DNA of 54,934 nt from contig JABHCP010000016.1 in NCBI GenBank assembly GCA_018673485.1, positions 1-54,934 of the forward strand. Reading direction: 5' to 3'. Made by a program: the position numbers and the translations under genes. This document shows positions 46,802 to 54,381 of this stretch, piece after piece. This DNA is from Candidatus Uhrbacteria bacterium. GTDB taxonomy: Bacteria > Patescibacteriota > Patescibacteriia > UBA9934. A model generated the notes under the pieces. It worked only from the letters and a program-made list of their open reading frames with translations. It was not told the DNA's origin and made no database searches. Positions within the stretch are counted from its first letter, which is position 1, and each line of letters begins with the position of its first letter.

Positions 46802-49369
46802 TTATTTCCAAGCTTTTAATTTACCCCAATGCTTTCCGTGCTCCACGTCCACTATCAAAGGAACCTCGCTATCCCACACGCCTTCCATAATTTTCTTAAT
46901 TTGCACGACGGCCTTCTCAACATCACTATTCTTTACCTCAAAAACTAATTCATCATGAACTTGTAGTAACATCTTTAAATCAAGGTCAGTGCTTTCAACC
47001 CAAGTCTGCACTTTCAACATTGCCATCTTTACCAAATCAGCCTGTGTTCCTTGAATTGGCATATTCACTGCCATGCGCTCAGCTGCGGCGCGCAACATTT
47101 GCATGCCAGAATCAATTTCCGGCAAATATCGACGACGGCCAAACAAGGTCTCAACATATTTATCCTTGTGCGCTTTATCCTTCATCTCCTCAATGTAATT
47201 TGCAATGCCGGGATGAAGTTCAAAGTACTTATCGATGAATCCTTGGGCCTCTTCTTTGGAAAGCCCGCTTGAACGCGCTAGATTGCGTGGACCCATGCCG
47301 TACAAAATTCCAAAGTTTATTGCCTTTGCCGCATGACGCTCATGCTTATCGATCTCGCTCTCTGGCTTGTCTAGAATCTCGGACGCTGTGCGTGTATGAA
47401 TATCCGCACCTTCTTTAAACGCTCTAATAAACGAACTGTCCTTGGCCATCACGGCCGCGAGTCGAAGTTCAAACTGCGAATAATCACATGCCACGAGAGT
47501 GTATCCATGTTTTGACGTAAACGCATTTCGAATCTCGCGACCAAGCTCGGTTCGCACTGGAATATTTTGCAAATTAGGATCTGATGACGACAACCTTCCA
47601 GTCGCAGTGACTGTTTGATTGAATGACGAATGAATTCTTCCATCTTTTTCGATCAACTCAGGTAACGCGTCTACATATGTGGACTTCATCTTGGCAAACT
47701 CTCGATACTTTGAAACCAATGGAATGATTTCATGCGTTTCCCACAGTTTTTCAAGTTCGCTCGCTGCAGTCGAAAGTCCTGTCTTTGTTTTTTTGATTCG
47801 CTTAGTTGGCAACTTAAGCACATCAAATAGAATATGCGAGAGTTGAGAAGGGGATTTGATATTGAATTCCTCACCAGCAAACTTATAGATCTTAGCAGTG
47901 AGACTTTTAAGCTCTTTTTCAAACTTATCAGAGAGTTCTTTTAAATGATCCGCATCAACCTCAATCCCTTCACGTTCCATGATGTACAGATTACGAGCAA
48001 GCGGCATCTCCACATCAGTAGCTAACTTTAAAGAACCTTCTTTGGCGAGCAACTTTTCAAGTTTTTTATATAAACCGATAATGACTTCCATCTGTGAATC
48101 CAAAGCTGCATCTTCTTTTAGATTCTTTTTAAAGTACTTCTTAGCACAAGCTGATATATCAAAATCTCTCTCATGTGAAGCCACCAAATAAGCCGCAACC
48201 ATAGTATCGAATACTTTTCCTTCGATAGAGCTCTCAAGTAAGTGCATTATTGATTTTAAATCATGTCCGATAACCAACTTTGCTTTATTGATAAGCTCGA
48301 TAACTTGCTTCACCTCATCTTGTGTTTGTGCTTTTGCGATTTTAGTTCCGTCTGAGAAAACTATCTCAATTGAACCCTTTCCAAACAAGTCCGCCTGCAC
48401 GTTGCGGGCCGCAACGTATAGATCATCGGCTTTAAGTTGATCGATGGTGGCTACCTTCTGTCTTACAATCGGCGCCTGCTCTGCAGAATCTTCAGACCTT
48501 TTATATTTTCTTAACAAATTTCTAAACTCTAACTGTTCCAACATTGGAACAAGTACTTCTACATCAGGATCTGTAAATTTCGCGTCAGTTATTTTAAATC
48601 CAGGTAGCTTAACCCTATCAATCAACTGAACGAGCGCTTGCATGTCCTTGAGTTCCTTTTCTTTACCACGTAAACGCTTTGCGTACTTCTCCTCAAGCTC
48701 ATCGCGCTTGAGTGCTCGCAGTAAATTATTAATTGATCCATGTTCCTGCAACAAAGTTGCCGCTGTCTTTTTTCCAATACCCTCAATGCCTGGAATGTTG
48801 TCTGACGGGTCGCCCATCAACGCTTTGAAATCGACCATCTGCTTTGGATCTAACCCATAGCGATCTTGGACAGCTTTTTTATCGTATTCAACAGTCTCTG
48901 AAATTCCTTTTTTAAAAGCAATGACTCTAACAGCTCCATCAACAAGCTGAAGCAAGTCCATATCGCCGCTCAATATCTTCACGCTGACATCATCCTTAGC
49001 ATATTTCTTTGCAAGTGTCGCGATCACATCATCAGCCTCATAGCCCTCAGCTGACAACGAAGGGATTCCATAAACATCTAGCGCATCTTTAATGACATCT
49101 ATCTGCTCGTACAATTCATCTGCCTTTTTCTCGCGCGTCCCTTTGTACTCGGCGTATGCCTCATGCCGAAAAGTGGCACCCGGCAAGTCCCAAGCGACAG
49201 CCATGAAGTCTGGTGCATATTGTTCACGCATTTTTTCAATGATATTTAAAAAACCATACACAGCATTTACCACCTGCCCGCTTGAAGTTGTTAGCGGCGG
49301 AATAGCATGCCATGCACGGTGTAAAAGTGCATTTCCATCTAGAACCAAAAAGACTTTTTTCTTTGCCAT
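46802..49369 (-). CDS. polA: DNA polymerase I
   Basis: MAKKKVFLVLDGNALLHRAWHA...; ALMGDPSDNIPGIEGIGKKTA; DYSQFELRLAAV; LQVHDELVFEV. The track start at 49555 is too far upstream. Confidence 0.96.
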   Translation of the reverse strand: MAKKKVFLVLDGNALLHRAWHAIPPLTTSSGQVVNAVYGFLNIIEKMREQYAPDFMAVAWDLPGATFRHEAYAEYKGTREKKADELYEQIDVIKDALDVYGIPSLSAEGYEADDVIATLAKKYAKDDVSVKILSGDMDLLQLVDGAVRVIAFKKGISETVEYDKKAVQDRYGLDPKQMVDFKALMGDPSDNIPGIEGIGKKTAATLLQEHGSINNLLRALKRDELEEKYAKRLRGKEKELKDMQALVQLIDRVKLPGFKITDAKFTDPDVEVLVPMLEQLEFRNLLRKYKRSEDSAEQAPIVRQKVATIDQLKADDLYVAARNVQADLFGKGSIEIVFSDGTKIAKAQTQDEVKQVIELINKAKLVIGHDLKSIMHLLESSIEGKVFDTMVAAYLVASHERDFDISACAKKYFKKNLKEDAALDSQMEVIIGLYKKLEKLLAKEGSLKLATDVEMPLARNLYIMEREGIEVDADHLKELSDKFEKELKSLTAKIYKFAGEEFNIKSPSQLSHILFDVLKLPTKRIKKTKTGLSTAASELEKLWETHEIIPLVSKYREFAKMKSTYVDALPELIEKDGRIHSSFNQTVTATGRLSSSDPNLQNIPVRTELGREIRNAFTSKHGYTLVACDYSQFELRLAAVMAKDSSFIRAFKEGADIHTRTASEILDKPESEIDKHERHAAKAINFGILYGMGPRNLARSSGLSKEEAQGFIDKYFELHPGIANYIEEMKDKAHKDKYVETLFGRRRYLPEIDSGMQMLRAAAERMAVNMPIQGTQADLVKMAMLKVQTWVESTDLDLKMLLQVHDELVFEVKNSDVEKAVVQIKKIMEGVWDSEVPLIVDVEHGKHWGKLKAWK

Positions 49370-49402
49370 ATAGATAGATTTTACTTGATTTTTGCTAAAA
49401 AA

Positions 49403-49606
49403 AGAAGGCGCCCCCAGCTGTGCCTTCCCGTACAGCTGAGGACTAGTTCGTGTGTTGGGCGCCATCAAGGCAAGGCCAGGAAATGCAGAGCACTTCAATT
49501 TGCCCCAGGCCGCAAAGGATCGTACCGACACACTATCGCACTCCTGCAACTTCACCCGCGGAAGTACGATATTTACATCGTACGTTGAAATACATAATTA
49601 AGTCAA
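49403..49606 (-). ncRNA. Candidate small-RNA unit or polA leader: promoter TTGACT (49601-49606)-18-TACGAT, terminator GGCGCCC...GGGCGCC-TTCTTTTTTT
   Basis: Complete promoter-to-terminator unit without a convincing ORF; nested CAGCTG/CAGCTG hairpin in the terminator loop. Confidence 0.45.
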
Positions 49607-49608
49607 AA

Positions 49609-50101
49609 AGTGATCCGCCCGGCATCCATGAGGACGCCGGGCGGGTGGAGAGACGCGAGAGGAACGAGGTCCGCTCACATCAAGGAGGGTGAGATCAGGT
49701 GGTCGCCAAGACGATGGCGCGCGTGGGGGGGGACAAGCGGGCGCAGGACCCGACAACCACCTGATCTCGAAATGTAGGACCGGACCAACAAGCTCAAGAG
49801 CTCATCGGCGACAGCGAGCATCCGGCGAACCGGGGGAGTCTCGCTGCAGAAGGGCTGCGCGACAAGAGGATCGCGCGCCGTGCATCGTTCAGCCGTAGCT
49901 CCGTAGAGCAAGCGGCCCGGTCCAGGGTCGTAAGGAGTCTGCAGCGAAGGGGAGGCTCGAGGTTCCCCTTACCCTCATCCGGGCGCGACTCGCACGCTGT
50001 CGATATTCCTTAACCCTTCGTGACAGCACACGTGAAACGCGCGGGATCACGAATTTCTAAATCTGCTCCAAGATAGTGCCATAAACTACAAAACACGTCA
50101 A
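49609..50101 (-). ncRNA. Candidate ~450-nt structured RNA of unknown class
   Basis: End closure GTGATCC.../...GGATCAC; 13-bp perfect stem GAGATCAGGTGGT/ACCACCTGATCTC; CAGCGAG/CTCGCTG and AAGGGGA/TCCCCTT stems; minus-strand promoter TTGACG (50096-50101)-17-CACTAT and hairpin-TTTTT at the other end; no good ORF. Confidence 0.45.
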
Positions 50102-50105
50102 CAAT

Positions 50106-50134
50106 AAAGGACTCGCGTTTTACAGCGAGCCCTA
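50106..50134 (-). terminator. Terminator GGGCTCGC-tgtaaaa-CGCGAGTCC-TTTATT of the DUF3307-like unit
   Basis: Minus-strand stem and T-rich tail. Confidence 0.65.
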
Positions 50135-50155
50135 CGACGAGCGATGCACGGGTCG

Positions 50156-50533
50156 TTAGATCAGCCCCGACAAGATCAGGCCCAAGTCCACTGCAACGTG
50201 GCAGAACTGATCCATCTTGATGGTCTTGATGATGTTATAGCGGGCCTTGAGCGCATCGATCACCATGTGCGAGACGATCCTGATCACAAGTGCCAGTGCC
50301 GTCATGCTAAAGCTCAGTGCCAGACTCACACCAGGCACGATACTGAGCTCGAAGCTTGGCATCAGCCAGAGCAGCATGATCGGCGCATTGGCAGTGACGG
50401 CGTGGTAAAAGAGCACTTCACGTGATTTACCCTTTTCCATCGCCATCCATGCGCTTTGCAGACCAAAGTCCCCCCACACGAACAGAAGGTACATGACAGT
50501 CAGCTTAACGAGAACGAGCAGAGCGAAGTCCAT
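50156..50533 (-). CDS. DUF3307-like membrane protein (accessory unit)
   Basis: WGDFGLQSAWMAMEKGKSREVLFYHAV and SHMVIDALKARYNIIKTIKMDQFCHVAVD; GGAGG Shine-Dalgarno. Confidence 0.65.
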   Translation of the reverse strand: MDFALLVLVKLTVMYLLFVWGDFGLQSAWMAMEKGKSREVLFYHAVTANAPIMLLWLMPSFELSIVPGVSLALSFSMTALALVIRIVSHMVIDALKARYNIIKTIKMDQFCHVAVDLGLILSGLI

Positions 50534-50663
50534 GAATACCTCCTGGTACGCACATCATTGTGCACTCAAACCATCTCATGGATCATATACACCGCCCAGA
50601 GTATCTGTCGTCATTTTCGACACTTTTTGACGTGTCAGCAATATTGCATTATCCTTATACTAT

Positions 50664-51434
50664 ATGCATATGGGATACAACGATCACTTACTTGCCGGAC
50701 TCGAGACTTATGGACTGTCTAAAAAAGAGGCAGAGATTTATCTTTCAATCCTGCACCTTGGGCCAGCAACTGTTTTGCAAATATCACGCAAAACGCAGTA
50801 TCCAAGAACCACACTTTACCCAATATTAGACATATTGGTCGCCAAAGGCGTCCTAAGATCAGGAAAAGATAAAAAGAAAACAGTATTCGCTGTTGAACCG
50901 CCAAAGGTGCTTCGCCGCAAATTAAAGGAAAAGGAAGTCGCATTTGATGATATCTCCTCAGAACTAGGTGCTTTGTATGACCACGTGGCCGCGAGCCCAG
51001 ACATTATCCTATACGAAGGAACGGATGGCTTTAAACGCCTATGGCAAAGAATCTATAACTCTGAGGTGAAAGAATACAGAATACTAACGAGTGCCACCGG
51101 CATGCTCGAATACGTGAAAGTGCCATATATTATTAAAAGTGTTATCGCAAGGCGCATCGAGCTAGGCATCAAAAGCCTGCAGATTGTTCCAGACAATCCT
51201 GAAACTCGCCGAATTACACAGCACGATAAAAAGCAGCTGCGCGAATCTCGTTTTTTACCCAATAACACCAACATTCCAGCAACAATCATCCAATTCGGTG
51301 ACGAAATAGCGTTCATGACAACTCGGCGGGAGAACGCAATGATAATCATGGCCAGTGGTGACGTTGCGCTAACTTTTAAAACAATGTTTGACCTTGTTTG
51401 GAAATGCGCCAAAAATCCTTATTCTGAGATATAA
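50664..51434 (+). CDS. TrmB-family winged-helix transcriptional regulator
   Basis: LLAGLETYGLSKKEAEIYLSILHLGPATVLQISRKTQYPRTTLYPILDILVAKGVL. Confidence 0.85.
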   Translation: MHMGYNDHLLAGLETYGLSKKEAEIYLSILHLGPATVLQISRKTQYPRTTLYPILDILVAKGVLRSGKDKKKTVFAVEPPKVLRRKLKEKEVAFDDISSELGALYDHVAASPDIILYEGTDGFKRLWQRIYNSEVKEYRILTSATGMLEYVKVPYIIKSVIARRIELGIKSLQIVPDNPETRRITQHDKKQLRESRFLPNNTNIPATIIQFGDEIAFMTTRRENAMIIMASGDVALTFKTMFDLVWKCAKNPYSEI

Positions 51435-51443
51435 TGTACACAT

Positions 51444-51665
51444 ATGCAATACACACAAAAATCACTCGAGCAGTACTTTGCAGAGCATGGCGTAACCGAC
51501 GCTGATGCAAAGGCAAAACTTTTACCACTCATCACAGACCTTATCTATGATCGCAATATGCATGTTGTAGAGCTGGAAAAAGAAGAGGACGAGTATAAGA
51601 TCAAACAGATCCAAGAAGGGATTACGGACCTGGAAGATGAAATCAAACGTCAATTCGAAAATTAG
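51444..51665 (+). CDS. Small conserved-looking hypothetical protein
   Basis: Tightly spaced between the TrmB-like gene and gpmI, probable operon. Confidence 0.65.
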   Translation: MQYTQKSLEQYFAEHGVTDADAKAKLLPLITDLIYDRNMHVVELEKEEDEYKIKQIQEGITDLEDEIKRQFEN

Positions 51666-51668
51666 ATT

Positions 51669-53237
51669 ATGAAACCTACTGCACTAATTATTCTCGACGG
51701 CTTTGGCATTGCACCACCATCAGACGCCAACGCAATTTGGACAGCAAACACACCGTTCATCGACTCACTTATAAATACATATCCTGCTCACCTCCTCCAC
51801 GCCTCTGGAGTCGAGGTTGGACTTCCAAAAGGAGAAGTGGGGAACTCAGAAGTTGGTCACCTTACTATTGGTTCTGGAATTCTCCGCTATCAAAGCTTGC
51901 CCCGAATTGATAAGTCAATTGAGTCAGGTGATTTTTTTGAAAATGAAAAACTCGCAGATGTAAAAGCACACCTTAAATCAACAAAAGGGAAACTCCACGT
52001 TCTTGGACTTATCGGAAACGGTGGAGTGCACTCGCACGGACGCCATCTTGAAGCACTTTTACAGTGGTCGCGAAAAAATAAACTTCATAAAAAAACTTTC
52101 ATCCACGCTTTTTTGGACGGACGTGATACAAAAAAAGATCTTGGAGCGCAATTCATGCAAGAACTACTCACAACCTGCAAAAAACAAAAGATTGCCGGTA
52201 TCGCATCAGTTTGCGGACGCAAACTTGCGATGGATAGAAATAATAATTGGGATAGAATCCAGAAAGCCTACAATTCAATCGCGTTGGGATCATCAGAGCA
52301 CACTCATCAGGATCCGCTTGAGGCAATTCAAGATTTCTACGCGCAAGAAATGTTTGATGAGGAACTTGAGCCTGTAGTTATTACAGATAAAAAAGGAAAT
52401 TCAGTCGCCACTTTTGAAAATGGCGACGCTGTAATCTTCTTTAACTTCCGTGCTGATCGAGCTCGCGAACTTACTCAGGCAATCGTTGATCCAACGTTCG
52501 ATAAGTTTGAACGTACACTGACTCCGAACCTTCACGTTCTAACTTTCACAGAATATTCAAAGGAACTCCCAGTAAATATCATCTTCAAACCGGAGTTAGT
52601 CACAAACCCAATTGCTAAAGTTGTATCTGACGCCGGACTTAAACAACTTCACATCGCAGAGACCGAGAAGTACGCCCACGTCACATTCTTCATGAACGGA
52701 ATGATTGAGAAACCGTTCCCAGGTGAAGATCGTGAACTCATCCCGTCTCCATCGGTAGCAAGCTATGATGAAAAACCTGAGATGTCAGCAGCGGAAGTTA
52801 CATCGAAGATCATCGAATCGCTTGATAGTAAAAAACACGACTTCTACATTATCAACTTTGCAAATCCTGACATGGTAGGGCACACCGGAAACCTTGAGGC
52901 ATCTCGAAAAGCGGTCGAGGCAGCTGACTCGTCACTCAAACAAGTCATCGATAAGATTGTCGAGCTTGGAGGAAATGCATTTGTAGTAGGGGACCACGGA
53001 AATGCAGAAGAGCTCCTCCACCCAGTAACAGGTCGCGTCGATAAAGAGCACAACAACTACCCAGTTCCACTCTTTATCATCGGGGAACAATACAAAGAAC
53101 TCCGCAATCCTGACGTAACGCCCGAGAACCTCCACCTCCAACCACCAATAGGAATCCTGGCAGACGTCGCGCCAACGGTCCTGCAATCTGCAGGCCTACC
53201 AATACCTGAAGAAATGACCGGCGCACCGTTGATTTGA
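51669..53237 (+). CDS. gpmI: 2,3-bisphosphoglycerate-independent phosphoglycerate mutase
   Basis: LIILDGFGIAPPSDANAI; GNSEVGHLTIGSG; NGGVHSHGRHLEALL; NFANPDMVGHTGN; VVGDHGNAEE. Confidence 0.97.
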   Translation: MKPTALIILDGFGIAPPSDANAIWTANTPFIDSLINTYPAHLLHASGVEVGLPKGEVGNSEVGHLTIGSGILRYQSLPRIDKSIESGDFFENEKLADVKAHLKSTKGKLHVLGLIGNGGVHSHGRHLEALLQWSRKNKLHKKTFIHAFLDGRDTKKDLGAQFMQELLTTCKKQKIAGIASVCGRKLAMDRNNNWDRIQKAYNSIALGSSEHTHQDPLEAIQDFYAQEMFDEELEPVVITDKKGNSVATFENGDAVIFFNFRADRARELTQAIVDPTFDKFERTLTPNLHVLTFTEYSKELPVNIIFKPELVTNPIAKVVSDAGLKQLHIAETEKYAHVTFFMNGMIEKPFPGEDRELIPSPSVASYDEKPEMSAAEVTSKIIESLDSKKHDFYIINFANPDMVGHTGNLEASRKAVEAADSSLKQVIDKIVELGGNAFVVGDHGNAEELLHPVTGRVDKEHNNYPVPLFIIGEQYKELRNPDVTPENLHLQPPIGILADVAPTVLQSAGLPIPEEMTGAPLI

Positions 53238-53267
53238 CAATGCGCAGATCAAAAAAATTAAAAACCA

Positions 53268-53353
53268 CCCATTCCGAGCTCTGCGAGGAATCCCGCTGTT
53301 TACGTCAACGTTCTATCAATACGCACGGGATCCTTCGCTCCGCTCTGGATGGA
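53268..53353. repeat. REP-like imperfect palindrome CCATTCCGAGC...GGAATCCCG ... CGGGATCCTTCGCTCCGCTCTGGATGG
   Basis: Long inverted arms read directly. Confidence 0.65.
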
Positions 53354-53398
53354 TTCTTATAGCTAATTTCAATACCACTTAAATTTTTATAAACGAAA

Positions 53399-53433
53399 AG
53401 CCGCCTTATGTCAGGCGGCAGACTAGCCAGATG
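53399..53433 (-). terminator. Terminator GCCGCC-tgacataa-GGCGGC-TTTTCGTTT
   Basis: Minus-strand stem and T-rich tail. Confidence 0.75.
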
Positions 53434-53440
53434 GCCAGTA

Positions 53441-53848
53441 TCAAACGGCGAGCGCCTCTGCGAGCTCAGAGCTGAGCGAGTGCCAGAAGCTCCCGACCTC
53501 GAGGTCAACGACCCTTCCGATCAGGAGGGTCCTGCACGAGCGCGAGCGATGCGGCCGCAAGATGTGCAGGGAGACGTCACCGAGAATGAACACGTCTGCC
53601 GTGCACTCCCCGACTTTTCTCACTGCCGTGCCACGCACTGCGCTCCCTGGCATGGTCACGCGGAAGTTGAGCCGGGGAAGCCCATGGTGCGCCGACCGAA
53701 CCTCATCGACCGTGCAGCCGAGGCTATGAAGCTCTTCCGCGATATCCTGCCACACGAGATCACCGTGCGCAGTTACATCGAAGAAACAGTGGGTAACAAC
53801 CCACAACCCTTCGTCTTTCTCGACAGTTGTCGTAGGATCTCCGCTCAT
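53441..53848 (-). CDS. Accessory GC-rich protein of unknown function
   Basis: GGAG upstream of start; promoter TTGACA (53918-53923)-17-TATATT (53895-53900); own terminator. Confidence 0.7.
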   Translation of the reverse strand: MSGDPTTTVEKDEGLWVVTHCFFDVTAHGDLVWQDIAEELHSLGCTVDEVRSAHHGLPRLNFRVTMPGSAVRGTAVRKVGECTADVFILGDVSLHILRPHRSRSCRTLLIGRVVDLEVGSFWHSLSSELAEALAV

Positions 53849-53894
53849 CGCATGCTCCTTGGTGCATGAAGTTATTGAAACGAGTCAACGAAGT

Positions 53895-53923
53895 AATATA
53901 GCAAAAAAACAGGCCTTTGTCAA
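53895..53923 (-). promoter_or_regulatory. Promoter TTGACA-17-TATATT with -35 inside the loop of the xth-remnant terminator
   Basis: AAAAAAACAGGC...GCCTGTTTTTTT stem surrounds TTGACA. Confidence 0.8.
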
Positions 53924-53975
53924 TACTTTCGCCTGTTTTTTTGACTAATGTTTGCCTATTTATTTGAAATACTCC

Positions 53976-54170
53976 CTACACCTTTGCATCAATTATAATA
54001 GCCACTGGGTAATGATCAGATCCGTATACGTCCGTCATAATCATCGCGTCTTTGATTTTTGACTCAAGGCGCTTGTCGGCCCAGAAGTAGTCAATGCGCC
54101 AACCAACATTGCGCTCTCGTGCACGCGTAATTACGTCCCACCACGAATACATGTCTCGTTTTTTGTGAAT
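53976..54170 (-). pseudogene. xth: C-terminal fragment of exonuclease III, 5' part replaced by an accessory unit
   Basis: KKRDMYSWWDVITRARERNVGWRIDYFWADKRLESKIKDAMIMTDVYGSDHYPVAIIIDAKV; upstream reading runs into a terminator. Confidence 0.8.
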
Positions 54171-54173
54171 AAA

Positions 54174-54202
54174 AAAAGCCGCCCACCGAGGTGAGCCGAT
54201 AG
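54174..54202 (-). terminator. Terminator of the M23/TM unit (GGCtCACCtcGGTGgGC...GGCTTTTTTT)
   Basis: Minus-strand hairpin plus T7. Confidence 0.7.
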
Positions 54203-54234
54203 GCAGCTCAGCTTCTCGTGGACGACACGTACGA

Positions 54235-54381
54235 TTACCCAGCAACGCTCTGCAGGAATAATTGCGCGATGCCCAGCAGAATAAGAGTTAGTGACAAGAA
54301 CATTATGACTGCGGTCTGACATCCGATGATTACGCTTGTTCCGCTATACCACACGATCATCTGTACTTTTCTACCCATCAT
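54235..54381 (-). CDS. 48-aa single-TM small membrane protein overlapping the M23 stop (absent from ORF track)
   Basis: MMGRKVQMIVWYSGTSVIIGCQTAVIMFLSLTLILLGIAQLFLQSVAG; ATGATGGGTAG overlap. Confidence 0.55.
   Translation of the reverse strand: MMGRKVQMIVWYSGTSVIIGCQTAVIMFLSLTLILLGIAQLFLQSVAG

Noticed and set aside
46802-49555. polA N-terminal extension MKLQECDSV... of the ORF track
   Set aside because: The extension crosses an intrinsic terminator; the canonical start MAKKKVFLVLDG is at 49369.
49675-49911. Minus ORF 78 aa within the structured RNA block
   Set aside because: TTG start without Shine-Dalgarno, low-complexity Arg-rich product; RNA structure explains the region better.
49610-50050. 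RNase P RNA (rnpB) identity for the structured block
   Set aside because: Some plus-strand segments look suggestive (GACAAGAGG loop, CTCCgtaGAGCAAG), but the near-universal P4 signatures AGGAAAGUCC and ACAGAA..GGCUUA were not found. Left as unknown class.
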